From Rhizobium mesosinicum (lineage in GTDB: Bacteria; Pseudomonadota; Alphaproteobacteria; Rhizobiales; Rhizobiaceae), in contig NZ_JAEUAK010000007.1 in assembly GCF_019511345.1 (NCBI RefSeq), positions 186,001-250,000 of the forward strand: 64,000 nucleotides of DNA. Reading direction: 5' to 3'. Below, piece after piece: positions 50,686 through 58,322 of this stretch (positions are counted from its first letter, which is position 1; every line of letters begins with the position of its first letter). The notes under the pieces were generated by a model. The model was not told the DNA's origin, ran no database searches, and was given only the letters and a program-made list of their open reading frames with translations. A program made the position numbers and the translations under genes.

Positions 50686-50810
50686 TTCTCACATTAACTG
50701 CCAAATTCCAAGCGACATTCTCAAATTAAGTGCCCGTTCTCAAATTAAGTGCCGAAGCAACTTATTGAAATCGTTGCGACGCGAGTCTCATGTTTAAGTG
50801 CAAAACGACA
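50686..50810. repeat. Right end of transposon 2: four tandem binding motifs
   Basis: Four direct copies of a motif close to TCTCANATTAAGTGC occur at 50686-50702, 50717-50734, 50736-50753 and 50784-50801, all on the plus strand and pointing outward. The last merges with the terminal CAAAACGACA. Such arrays are TniA/TnsB binding sites. The tight pair in the middle is 19 bases apart. Confidence 0.8.
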
Positions 50811-51318
50811 ACGCATTCGACAGTTGCGCGAGAACAGCCGATCCCGAGACGGCAGGCCTATCTGTCCGGGGACCGAATACCAGGTTCTGCATTTCGCCCA
50901 TATGCACGATCGTTCCGTCCCGGTCGAGCGTCGTCGAAATCATGCAAGCGCCGCCAAAGACTCTTTCCCTGCCGAACGCAGCGTCCAGCAGATCCAGGTG
51001 CCGCATCCCGTTCAGAAGCGGAAGGATCACCGTGCCGGGGCCGACGGCAGGGGAGAAGGACGAGATCGCGCCTTCCAGGTCATAGGCCTTGCAGCTGAGG
51101 ATCACCAGATCATACTGGCCATCGATCTCTGACGCGAGCATGAGTTTTGGATGCTCGATATGCAGGTCGCCGGTCGCGCTGCGAATCTTCAGTCCACTTT
51201 GGCGTAGGGCGTTGGCGCGGGCCTCGCGAACCAGAAATGTCACATCTCGCCCTGCCTGATGCAGTCGGCCACCGAAGTACCCGCCTATGCTACCGGCTCC
51301 AATGACAAGAATTCGCAT
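50794..51318 (-). pseudogene. Ketopantoate reductase-like gene truncated by transposon 2
   Basis: 174 residues remain of a protein normally near 300. The Rossmann start MRILVIGAGSIGGYFGGRL, LVREARANALRQSGL, LVILSCKAYDLEGAI and GPGTVILPLLNGMRHLDLL are clear ApbA/PanE features. Codons up to QLSNA are native; the last six (LSFCT and stop) are the transposon terminus read through. The C-terminal domain with the catalytic Lys is gone, so the product should be inactive. Its other half is not found beyond the left end of the transposon. Confidence 0.88.
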
Positions 51319-51381
51319 GGTCGATCTCCTTGGGGCAATTTTTGGCGTGGCAAAACCCGATGATGGTTTTGAGTGTGGTGG

Positions 51382-51813
51382 TCAGAGGGCGTCGATCGCG
51401 CCGACCGCAAGATTATCGTCCCGCAGCCGCGATGCCCGGTCGGGTCCCATCTTCGCTTCGAACGCCGCCTGGGCCTCAAGCCAAAGCGGCACGGCTTGAT
51501 CGAGCCGCGCTTTACCTTCTGCCGTAAGACTAAACACATGCGCACGTTCGCCGTCTGACTTTGCGCTCATGACCCAGCCTTCCGTCTGCATCGGCTTCAG
51601 GTTGCGCAGCAGCGTCGTACGCTCCATCACCATGATGTCTCCAAGCTCGGCAACGCGGATCTCGGGGTGATTGTCGATCACGCTGAGGATCGAGAACTGC
51701 GAGATCGTCAGCCCGGCGGGAGCGAGGTGCGCGTCGTATAGACGCGTGAGTTGCCGCGTTCCCCGTCGGAGCGCGAGATTGTGGCACGTATTGTAACCGC
51801 TAACGTCGTTCAT
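51382..51813 (-). CDS. MarR-family regulator, probable local repressor
   Basis: 143 residues with a winged helix: LTISQFSILSVIDNHPEIRVAELGDIMVMERTTLLRNLKPMQTEGWV (about 35-82) and a beta-wing KSDGERAHVFSLTAEGKARL. Helices at each end form the dimer interface. It is divergent from the 51924 gene across about 110 bases that contain two matching palindromes, one about 15 bases before its own start, so autorepression is likely. A third copy of the palindrome precedes the SDR gene at 55476. No redox Cys cluster is apparent apart from Cys10, so the signal is unknown. Confidence 0.9.
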   Translation of the reverse strand: MNDVSGYNTCHNLALRRGTRQLTRLYDAHLAPAGLTISQFSILSVIDNHPEIRVAELGDIMVMERTTLLRNLKPMQTEGWVMSAKSDGERAHVFSLTAEGKARLDQAVPLWLEAQAAFEAKMGPDRASRLRDDNLAVGAIDAL

Positions 51814-51825
51814 GGGAGATTTATA

Positions 51826-51845
51826 ACTGTGTATTTACACACAGT
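51826..51845. promoter_or_regulatory. MarR operator candidate 1
   Basis: ACTGTGTatttacACACAGT, with 7-base perfect arms, lies just upstream of the MarR gene start. It shares the core TGTGNATNNACACA with the sites at 51897 and 55446. Confidence 0.65.
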
Positions 51846-51896
51846 CAAACTTCACGTAGTTATCTCTGCCGCAGCAGCGAGCGAAAAAGCGATAAC

Positions 51897-51910
51897 TGTG
51901 CATATACACA
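51897..51910. promoter_or_regulatory. MarR operator candidate 2
   Basis: TGTGCATATACACA, a near-perfect dyad directly before the Shine-Dalgarno AAGGAGG of the 51924 gene. Binding here would block transcription or translation start of that gene. Confidence 0.65.
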
Positions 51911-51923
51911 TAAGGAGGAAGCA

Positions 51924-52298
51924 ATGAGCGAAGCAGCCAGCGAAAGGCGTCATCCCTTTCTGGACGATCTGGCAGACGATGTCGTGCTGATCAGCAATGT
52001 CCTGCAGGGCGAGGTGAGGGGCAGCGACTCGGTCCTGGCGACGATCAAGACCGGATCGCAGATCTACGCTAGCCCGCCAACCTACCACAATCGCCTAAAC
52101 GACGGCCGAACCCTGATCGAATACGACGCGGAGCTGGTTGGCGGTCGCAAGGTGCACGCGGTCGTCGTTGTCGACTGGAACGGCGACAACAAGGCATCGA
52201 GGGTGAATATCGGTTTTGCTCCGTTGGGAGGCGCGCTCGCCTTCGCCACGCGTCTTGGCGAGCTTCTCGCCGCAACTGGGCACGAACAGACACTCTAA
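51924..52298 (+). CDS. SnoaL/NTF2-like protein
   Basis: 124 residues behind a perfect AAGGAGGAAGC site. The pattern of an initial helix RHPFLDDLADDVVLISNVLQGEVRG, a loop, and four beta-strands (IYASPPTYHNRLNDGRTLIEYDAELVGGRKVHAVVVVDWN) fits the NTF2-like cone fold used by polyketide cyclases, isomerases and many uncharacterised small enzymes. No catalytic residue can be pinned down; cytoplasmic. It opens a plus-strand run of redox genes and has a MarR-type palindrome in its promoter. A hairpin follows the stop, which may end its transcript before the next gene. Confidence 0.8.
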   Translation: MSEAASERRHPFLDDLADDVVLISNVLQGEVRGSDSVLATIKTGSQIYASPPTYHNRLNDGRTLIEYDAELVGGRKVHAVVVVDWNGDNKASRVNIGFAPLGGALAFATRLGELLAATGHEQTL

Positions 52299-52305
52299 AA
52301 AACTT

Positions 52306-52328
52306 GGAGGGCAAAAATTTTTGCCTCC
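52306..52328 (+). terminator. Hairpin after the SnoaL-like gene
   Basis: GGAGGGCAAAAA and TTTTTGCCTCC form a stem with one bulged G a few bases after the stop. The AT-rich half of the stem and T-rich strand fit an intrinsic terminator, although no long T-run follows it. It may alternatively hide or expose signals for the next gene. Confidence 0.45.
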
Positions 52329-52392
52329 TTAAACACGTCCGGCGGGGTCTTTAGATGAGACCAGAACTCAAGAGAAGACCAGGGATCACGTG

Positions 52393-53280
52393 ATGGAAAC
52401 TGTATTTGGAGTGACCGGCGCGAGCGGAAAGCTCGCCCGGATCGTGACGTCCGAATTGCGGAAGGCGAGTGTAAATATGCTCGTTCTCGGGACGCGTAAC
52501 CCCGCATCGATTGCATTGGAGGCGTCCAACGGGAGCGAGGTTCGTCTCGTCGACTTCGACAAACCAGAGACGCTAGGACCCGGCCTTGCTGACATCGATC
52601 GCCTGCTGATTATCTCGACGGATCATTTGTCCGTCGATGGCGCTCGGCGTGAGCAGCATCGGCGGGCGCTGGCCGCAGCAAAGGCGGCGGGAGTGCAGCA
52701 TATCGCCTACACCTCAATGCCGAACCCCGATGCCGGCTCCCCCATTCCCTTCGCAGCCGACCACAGGGCGATGGAGGCAGATCTTGAGGCGAGCGGCATA
52801 GACCACACGGTTTTGCGTGTGAGCTGGTATTTCGAAAACCTTCTGCGTCTCCTGCCGCATGTCGTCGCAAGCGGCGTCTGGTATTCGGCATCTGGCACCG
52901 GCCGCATTTCCTATCTTGCTCGCAGCGACGCCGGACGGGCTGCGGCCAGAGCGCTCCTTGCGGCCAAAGGCGGCATTGTGGACTTCACCGGTGCGGCTTT
53001 CCAGACGACAAGCGACATCGCCGCCATCGTATCCGAAGTGACGGGCCGGGCGATCGAAGTCGTTCCGGTCAGTCAGCATGAGATTTTCGCGAAATGGGCG
53101 TCAGTCGGGCTTCCCAAAGACTACATCGCCACCCTTGCGATGACCGACGCCAACCAGCGTGAAGGCCGCTTCTCCCCAGTCAGCAATGCCGTGCCCGATC
53201 TCATAGGGGAGAAGGCGACCGACTGGCGCACCTTCCTCAACGCCAATCTCGACCAACTCCTCTCGCGCGCCGCCGCCTGA
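52393..53280 (+). CDS. NmrA-like atypical SDR (NAD(P)H-binding, QorB type)
   Basis: 295 residues from the ATG at 52393; a GTG directly before it is an alternative. The Rossmann motif VFGVTGASGKLARIVTSELRK at the N-terminus is the GxxGxxG of atypical SDRs, followed by LVDFDKPETLGPGLADIDRLLIIS and AGVQHIAYTSMPNPDAGSP, very close to the YtfG/QorB quinone oxidoreductase group, which reduces quinones with NADPH. It lacks the classical YxxxK. It is 28 bases upstream of a nitroreductase gene and likely co-transcribed with it; both would handle quinone or electrophile stress. Confidence 0.92.
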   Translation: METVFGVTGASGKLARIVTSELRKASVNMLVLGTRNPASIALEASNGSEVRLVDFDKPETLGPGLADIDRLLIISTDHLSVDGARREQHRRALAAAKAAGVQHIAYTSMPNPDAGSPIPFAADHRAMEADLEASGIDHTVLRVSWYFENLLRLLPHVVASGVWYSASGTGRISYLARSDAGRAAARALLAAKGGIVDFTGAAFQTTSDIAAIVSEVTGRAIEVVPVSQHEIFAKWASVGLPKDYIATLAMTDANQREGRFSPVSNAVPDLIGEKATDWRTFLNANLDQLLSRAAA

Positions 53281-53308
53281 GACCAAAAATATCCCAAAAG
53301 GAAATCAG

Positions 53309-53935
53309 ATGTCTATCGTTGCTTCCATGGAGTGGCGCTACGCCACCAAGAAATTCGCCGAAGAGCGGCTTACGGACGCTGAGGTCGACGACCTCCTGGA
53401 GGCCGTGCGGCTCGCACCCTCGTCCTACGGTCTACAGCCGTACAAATTTATCGTCATCAAGGATCCCGCGCTTCGTGAGACACTCCGCGCTGCGGCCTTC
53501 AACCAGCCGCAGGTCGCCGATGCCTCGCATCTCCTAGTCATCGCATCCGAGACGGACGTGAATGAGCAGACCGTCGCCCGCTTTATTGACAATGCCGCAA
53601 AGGCGCGCTCCGTTGATCGTACGGCGCTCAAGCCACGCGAAGACTTCATCAACAACTACCTCGCCCCGTTTACCAAGGACATGCGCAGCGAGTGGGCGCA
53701 GAAGCAGGCCTATCTTGCGCTCGGCGTGTTTGTTGCCGCTGCCGCCGAAGCGAAGATCGACATGTGTCCAATGGAAGGACTCGACCGTCCCCGGATCGAC
53801 GAAATCCTCGACCTTTCTTCCAAGAACCTCACGACCGTCGCCTTCGTGACGCTCGGCAAGCGCTCGTCCGAAGACCCGGCTGCGGCATTCGCCAAGGTGC
53901 GCAAGACGACGGAAGAGCTTTTTCCCACCGTCTGA
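53309..53935 (+). CDS. Nitroreductase-family NAD(P)H oxidoreductase
   Basis: 208 residues, FMN-binding dimeric reductase of the NfsB/DrgA type. Conserved segments are EWRYATKKF at the start (FMN phosphate contact), VRLAPSSYGLQPYKFIVI, FNQPQVADASHLLVIAS and ALGVFVAAAAEAKIDMCPMEG toward the end. The family reduces nitroaromatics, quinones or flavins. An AAAAGGAAATCAG site precedes the ATG. It is followed after 29 bases by an alcohol dehydrogenase-like gene in the same orientation; the whole run 52393-55373 is probably an operon. Confidence 0.93.
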   Translation: MSIVASMEWRYATKKFAEERLTDAEVDDLLEAVRLAPSSYGLQPYKFIVIKDPALRETLRAAAFNQPQVADASHLLVIASETDVNEQTVARFIDNAAKARSVDRTALKPREDFINNYLAPFTKDMRSEWAQKQAYLALGVFVAAAAEAKIDMCPMEGLDRPRIDEILDLSSKNLTTVAFVTLGKRSSEDPAAAFAKVRKTTEELFPTV

Positions 53936-53964
53936 TTCAATCCTGCGATCCTGTGGAGCACCTT

Positions 53965-54930
53965 ATGAAGTCCATCAGCCTTTTGAAATACGGTGATGCC
54001 GTGGAGGGCACCTCCTTCCTGGAAGTTCCAGAGCCGGGTAACCCTGGACCGGGAGAAGTGCTGGTCCAGGTCGACTTCGCTCCCGTCAACTTCAACGACC
54101 TTATGGTTCCCTGGGGCATTTACCCTTGGAAGCCAACGCCTCCCGCGGTTCTTGGCACTGAAGGGGCAGGGACGATCATCGGACTTGGTGACGATGTCGA
54201 ACGGCTTTCGGTCGGGACCCGCGTCGTCTTGCCATTCGGTTCGCAGACCTGGCGCGAGCGTCTAGTCGTTCGTGCTGACGATCTGGTCACCGTGCCCGCA
54301 GTCATCCCCTCGGAGCAGGCATCCGTCCTGACCATCAACGGCGCGACGGCCTGGATGCTTCTCCACGATTTCGTCACTCTGAAGCCCGGAGACGGCGTTG
54401 TCTTCAGTGCTGCCACCTCAGGGGTCGCGCGATGGCTGATCGCAATTGCCAGGCATCGGGGTCTTCGCACGGTGGGTCTCGTTCGCCGTGCAAGCGACAT
54501 CGAGATCGTCAAGGGCGCCGGCTGCGACTTTGTCTTCGGCGTCGATGATGATCTGGCTGCCGCTAAGGCCTCCATTGGAGATTTCGACATTCGTCTTGGC
54601 CTCGACGTCGTCGGCGGAGCCGTGGCCGGAAAGGTTGCGTCCTTCATCGACTTCAGGGGTCATCTCGTCACCTACGGCGCCATCAGCAAGGCGCCCATGG
54701 AGGTTCCCGTCTGGAACTACACGTTCAAGGAATTGACGACGCGCGGCTTCTTCGAAGGCTCGGACGACAACCTGAAGAAAATCGTGCCAGCCCTTCGACA
54801 GCTTCTGAGGATCGACGGGATCGGCGATGTCGAGCAGCCCTTCGCCGGGATCTATCGCCCGGAGGACGCAAAAGCGGCGATCAAACAGGCGACGCTCGGC
54901 CGGCGCGTGCTTCTCGACTTCAGATCCTGA
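53965..54930 (+). CDS. Zinc-independent medium-chain dehydrogenase/quinone oxidoreductase-like
   Basis: 321 residues from the ATG at 53965; the frame is open 91 codons further upstream but that part overlaps the nitroreductase gene. The GroES-like N-domain has VNFNDLMVPWGIYPWKPTPPAVLGTEGAG, followed by a Rossmann domain with GVVFSAATSGVARWLIAIAR. No structural-zinc Cys cluster or catalytic Cys is visible, so it resembles zinc-free quinone oxidoreductases and enoyl reductases (MECR group) rather than alcohol dehydrogenases. Substrate unknown. An HxlR regulator gene follows after 32 bases. Confidence 0.88.
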   Translation: MKSISLLKYGDAVEGTSFLEVPEPGNPGPGEVLVQVDFAPVNFNDLMVPWGIYPWKPTPPAVLGTEGAGTIIGLGDDVERLSVGTRVVLPFGSQTWRERLVVRADDLVTVPAVIPSEQASVLTINGATAWMLLHDFVTLKPGDGVVFSAATSGVARWLIAIARHRGLRTVGLVRRASDIEIVKGAGCDFVFGVDDDLAAAKASIGDFDIRLGLDVVGGAVAGKVASFIDFRGHLVTYGAISKAPMEVPVWNYTFKELTTRGFFEGSDDNLKKIVPALRQLLRIDGIGDVEQPFAGIYRPEDAKAAIKQATLGRRVLLDFRS

Positions 54931-54962
54931 CCTGAATTGGCCGTGTTGGAAAGGAATGATCG

Positions 54963-55373
54963 ATGACCGACAATGATCCGGTGATAGCGAGCTTCAAGCG
55001 ATGGGTAGCAATGCCCGTCGTGACGGCCAGGTGTCCGGTGCGTGACGTGCTCGATCGTCTTGGGGAGAAATGGACGACGCTAATGATCATGGCGCTTGCC
55101 GATGGTCCAAAGCGGTTCAGTGAGCTCAGGAGAGCAGTACCCGACATCTCCAAAAGGTCGCTGACCTTGGCCCTTCGGAACCTCGAAGAGGACGGGATCA
55201 TCACCCGGCACGTGTTTCCGACGAACCCGCCCGCCGTCGAATACCGGCTAGCCCCGTTAGGCGCGACCATGCTCGAGCCATTGGCCGGAATGATCGCCTG
55301 GGCCGAGCGGCATCATCCCGAAATACAGGCGGCGCGAGACCGTCGCCGAAAGGAGTTGGCTGCCGAGGTCTAG
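54963..55373 (+). CDS. HxlR-family regulator
   Basis: 136 residues. The HxlR signature CPVRDVLDRLGEKWTTLMIMALADGPKRFSELRRAVPDISKRSLTLALRNLEEDGII covers about 24-80, with the conserved Cys24 near the start of the winged helix. The family often senses electrophiles or quinones through such a Cys (compare HypR/QorR types). Positioned directly after the dehydrogenase and nitroreductase genes, it likely regulates this group, in the manner of QorR with qorA. GGAA precedes the start. Confidence 0.93.
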   Translation: MTDNDPVIASFKRWVAMPVVTARCPVRDVLDRLGEKWTTLMIMALADGPKRFSELRRAVPDISKRSLTLALRNLEEDGIITRHVFPTNPPAVEYRLAPLGATMLEPLAGMIAWAERHHPEIQAARDRRRKELAAEV

Positions 55374-55445
55374 GCTTGGGGTAACACAGGCAAATAGCGT
55401 TGACCATGTCCGGGCAGCGACTGCAGACAGCAAACCGTAACTAAG

Positions 55446-55459
55446 TGTGCATACACACA
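55446..55459. promoter_or_regulatory. MarR operator candidate 3
   Basis: TGTGCATACACACA, 17 bases before the SDR ATG, matches the sites at 51828 and 51897 in nearly all positions. This suggests the MarR protein encoded at 51382-51813 also controls this gene. Confidence 0.65.
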
Positions 55460-55475
55460 AATAAAGAGGATCATC

Positions 55476-56228
55476 ATGACTGGAAATCTTGAAGGTAAAA
55501 CAGCAGTCATCACCGGTGGCGGCACGGGCATTGGTCTCGCCACGGCCAAGAAGCTGGCATCCGTAGGCGCGTTCGTGTTCATCACCGGTCGCCGCAAAAC
55601 CGAACTCGACGCTGCCGTGGCTGCGATCGGTCCGAATTCGTTCGCTGTCCAGGCAGACGTCTCCAAGAATGAAGACCTTGATCGTCTCTATGAGACGGTG
55701 GCGAGCCAACGCGGCAAAATTGACATTCTTTTTGCCAATGCCGCCGTCGCTGAAGGAGCGCCTCTTGGCGCGATTACCGAAGAGCATTTCGACAAGCACT
55801 TTAACATCAACGTTCGCGGCCTGCTGTTCACGGTGCAGAAGGCGCTCCCGCTTCTTGTCGACGGCGGCTCGATCGTTCTGACCTCGTCGGTCTCGGCGTT
55901 CACCGCTGACCCGGGTCTCAGCGTCTACAGTGCGACCAAGGCAGCCATTCGGAGCCTCGCTCGCTGCTGGATCCTCGATCTCAAGGATCGAAAGATCCGG
56001 GTCAACACGATCAGCCCTGGCTCGACCGAGACGCCCGGACTTGCTGGACTTGCCGGCCCAGATGGCGACACGAAAGGCCTCTTCGAGTTTCTTGGCAGCC
56101 GCATTCCGCTCGGTCGCCTCGGCAGGCCGGAAGAAATCGCAAATGCCGTCGCCTTTCTCGCGTCCGATGCTGCGAGCTTCATCAATGGCGCCGATCTTCA
56201 GGTCGATGGCGGTGCTGAACAGATTTGA
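55476..56228 (+). CDS. Short-chain dehydrogenase/reductase
   Basis: 250 residues, classical SDR. The cofactor motif TGGGTGIGLATAKKLA is at about 13-28, NAA-type loop LFANAAVAEG near 86, catalytic Ser in LTSSVSAF near 138 and YxxxK in YSATKAA near 151-155, ending with the LQVDGGAE motif. An Arg in ITGRRK after the second strand suggests NADPH preference. AGAGG precedes the ATG. The decarboxylase gene begins about 50 bases downstream. Substrate cannot be told; the promoter palindrome links it to the MarR regulon. Confidence 0.94.
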   Translation: MTGNLEGKTAVITGGGTGIGLATAKKLASVGAFVFITGRRKTELDAAVAAIGPNSFAVQADVSKNEDLDRLYETVASQRGKIDILFANAAVAEGAPLGAITEEHFDKHFNINVRGLLFTVQKALPLLVDGGSIVLTSSVSAFTADPGLSVYSATKAAIRSLARCWILDLKDRKIRVNTISPGSTETPGLAGLAGPDGDTKGLFEFLGSRIPLGRLGRPEEIANAVAFLASDAASFINGADLQVDGGAEQI

Positions 56229-56280
56229 TGATCTATATGGGGCGTGGCGATTGCGGCGCTCCATTCGCGAAGGAATGGGT

Positions 56281-57648
56281 ATGATCGACGAACTTACACT
56301 TATGGCTGATGCCGACCGCCGCGCTGCAGACTACATCGCTTCGGTGGATCGACGTCGGGTGTTCCCGGATCAGGCGGCACTCGATGCCCTGTCGAAATTC
56401 TCCGAGGAACTGCCGGATGAGGGACGGCCTGCGGAGGAGGGGCTAGCACTTCTCGACGAGGTTGGTTCCCCGGCAACCGTCACGAGCAACGGCCCACGGT
56501 ACTTCGGCTTTGTCGTCGGCGCTTCGCTTCCGGCGGCGGCAGCAGCCGATCGCCTGCTCGGCGCCTGGGATCAGGGAGCGACCTTGTTTGCCACGTCTCC
56601 GGTCTCGGCCACGGTCGAGGAAGTCGCGGCAAAGTGGGTGCTCGACATACTTGACCTGCCAAGAGACAGCGCGGTCGGCTTCGGAACGTCGGCCACGGCA
56701 TGCGGCATTACCTGTCTGGCAGCGGCACGCCGCTCTCTTCTGAAGAAGCATGGATGGGATCTTGATGAGGACGGCCTGATCGGCGGCCCGCCGATAAAAG
56801 TCGTCGTCTCAGCGAAAATCCACATCGTTGTGTTGAAGGCACTCAGGATCCTCGGGTTCGGAAAGAAAGACATCCTGCTTGCGCCGATCGACGACTTCGG
56901 TCGGGTCGACCCGGACAGACTTCCTCAGATCGACGACAGGACCATCGTCTGTCTGCAGGCGGGCGAGGTCAACACCGGTGAATTCGACCCGTTCACGCAG
57001 ATCATTCCGATCGCCAAGGCGGCAGGAGCCTGGGTTCACGTGGACGGCGCGTTTGGTCTGTGGGCGAGGGCGTCCGAGAAGCATCGCTACCTGACGGGCG
57101 GTATTGAACTCGCCGATAGCTGGACGACGGATGGTCACAAGTGGCTGAACACGCCCTATGATTCTGCGATGGCGATCTGCCGAGATCCCGATGCGCTCGC
57201 GGAAGCCATGAACAGCGATGCCGTCTATGCCTCGGGCTCCAAAAAGGCGCAGAAGAACCTGACCTTGGAATTCTCCCGCAAGGCGCGCGGTGTTCTGATC
57301 TGGGCGGCATTGCGTTCGCTTGGACGTAAGGGCGTTGCTGAGCTTGTCGAACGGCATCTGTCTCAGGCCAAGCGCCTTGCGACAGAGCTGGAAGCGGCCG
57401 GCTTCACCATTCTCAATCGCGTTGTCCTCAACCAGGTCCTTGTCAGAGCCGACGATGACGAGACGACCGCCTGGATCAGGGCCGAAGTCGAAAAGTCGGG
57501 TGAGGCATGGTTCGGCGCATCGACATGGGATGGCAAGGCTGCCTTCCGGCTTAGCGTTTCGTCCTGGCGGACGACAGACGATGACATCACCCGGCTTATC
57601 GCGCTTCTGTCGAGGTTGCGTGAGGAGGCAAAGGCGAGATCTAGATGA
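56281..57648 (+). CDS. PLP-dependent group II decarboxylase
   Basis: 455 residues from the ATG at 56281 (AAGGA eight bases before it). A much longer open frame overlaps the SDR gene and is discarded. It fits the aromatic-L-amino-acid/glutamate decarboxylase fold: PRYFGFVVGASLPAAAAADRL, TSATACGITCLAAARRSLL, WVHVDGAFGLWA with the PLP-stacking Asp, and the PLP Lys in DGHKWLNTPYD near residue 287. It would decarboxylate an amino acid to an amine; related proteins are also tyrosine/DOPA decarboxylases. Co-location with the SDR suggests one oxidises the aldehyde/amine product, but this is inference. Confidence 0.9.
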   Translation: MIDELTLMADADRRAADYIASVDRRRVFPDQAALDALSKFSEELPDEGRPAEEGLALLDEVGSPATVTSNGPRYFGFVVGASLPAAAAADRLLGAWDQGATLFATSPVSATVEEVAAKWVLDILDLPRDSAVGFGTSATACGITCLAAARRSLLKKHGWDLDEDGLIGGPPIKVVVSAKIHIVVLKALRILGFGKKDILLAPIDDFGRVDPDRLPQIDDRTIVCLQAGEVNTGEFDPFTQIIPIAKAAGAWVHVDGAFGLWARASEKHRYLTGGIELADSWTTDGHKWLNTPYDSAMAICRDPDALAEAMNSDAVYASGSKKAQKNLTLEFSRKARGVLIWAALRSLGRKGVAELVERHLSQAKRLATELEAAGFTILNRVVLNQVLVRADDDETTAWIRAEVEKSGEAWFGASTWDGKAAFRLSVSSWRTTDDDITRLIALLSRLREEAKARSR

Positions 57649-57866
57649 GGAATATGGAAGTCGAAGTTGCTTACCCATCGTGGTAGGATCTGGTGCCTGA
57701 ATCGCTGGACCATTGCTCGCTTCTCTGCACGCGACCTGGATTTCATCACCGTGCCCAGCAGTTGCTGGTGGTTGTGACCTGCACGTCAACGAGCTCTGCC
57801 TGGAAATCGACCCGCTTGTTGCCCGACGCAGTGACGAGCACCGCTCCACATACGTTGGATTGGATT

Positions 57867-58322
57867 TCAGAGCTTTGCCGCCAGTGTTTTCACCGCTTCT
57901 GCTTCCGCTTCCGTCAACTGAGACAAGTAGTTCTGCACGATCGCTACCTGTTTTGGTCGCGCCGAGGCGAGCAGAGCGCTCCCCGCTTCCCGAAGGACCA
58001 CTTCGGCCTCCCTGCCGTTTCTCCGCCGCTCGATCAAACCGCGCTCCTGCATCCGTGTGAGCTGGTGCGATAGCCGGCTCTTGTCCCATCCGAGCGATTT
58101 CAACAGCTCGCTTTGGGACAATACCAGTCCTTGCTCACCCAGCTCTTCGATACGAGACAGAACAGAAAAATCAGCCCCACTGACGCCGGGTCCAATCTCG
58201 CCTCTCATCACGCTGGCTGTTGTCGCGGAGATCTTCTTCAGCGCCTGCCATAGCGCAAGTTCATCCTTATTCAGATGCGAACGCGGCTGATATTGCTCGT
58301 TCCTATCGATACCTTGGGACAT
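57867..58322 (-). CDS. MarR-family regulator
   Basis: 151 residues from the ATG at 58322; longer starts run into the upstream SDR gene. Winged helix about 45-105: SGADFSVLSRIEELGEQGLVLSQSELLKSLGWDKSRLSHQLTRMQERGLIERRRNGREAEVVL. The C-terminal helix (IVQNYLSQLTEAEAEAVKTLAAKL) forms the dimer. It overlaps the SDR stop by 20 bases, so the two are co-translated. It most likely binds the two GTTGACATGTCAAC-like palindromes upstream of that SDR and represses the operon with itself. Confidence 0.88.
   Translation of the reverse strand: MSQGIDRNEQYQPRSHLNKDELALWQALKKISATTASVMRGEIGPGVSGADFSVLSRIEELGEQGLVLSQSELLKSLGWDKSRLSHQLTRMQERGLIERRRNGREAEVVLREAGSALLASARPKQVAIVQNYLSQLTEAEAEAVKTLAAKL

Larger units (their letters stand above)
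47205..50810. mobile_element. Tn5053/Tn7-like transposon 2 with repeated terminal motifs
   Basis: The minus-strand tniA-tniB-tniQ set is bracketed by TGTCGTTTGGCACTT at 47205 and, inverted, TGTCGTTTTGCACTT ending at 50810, giving an element of about 3.6 kb. Each end carries further copies of a motif near TCTCANATTAAGTGC. The right end has four copies pointing outward (50686-50801). The left end has one weak and one clear copy outward, and one inward. No 5-bp target duplication is seen (GCTGT on the left, ACGCA on the right). Confidence 0.75.

Noticed and set aside
53692..54930. A 412-codon start for the dehydrogenase gene
   Set aside because: The extra N-terminal 91 residues lie over the nitroreductase gene and resemble no protein; the GroES-like domain starts at 53965.
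55930..57648. A 572-codon open frame beginning inside the SDR gene
   Set aside because: The first 117 codons overlap the SDR gene in another frame and are Arg/Ser-rich; the recognisable decarboxylase starts at the ATG at 56281.
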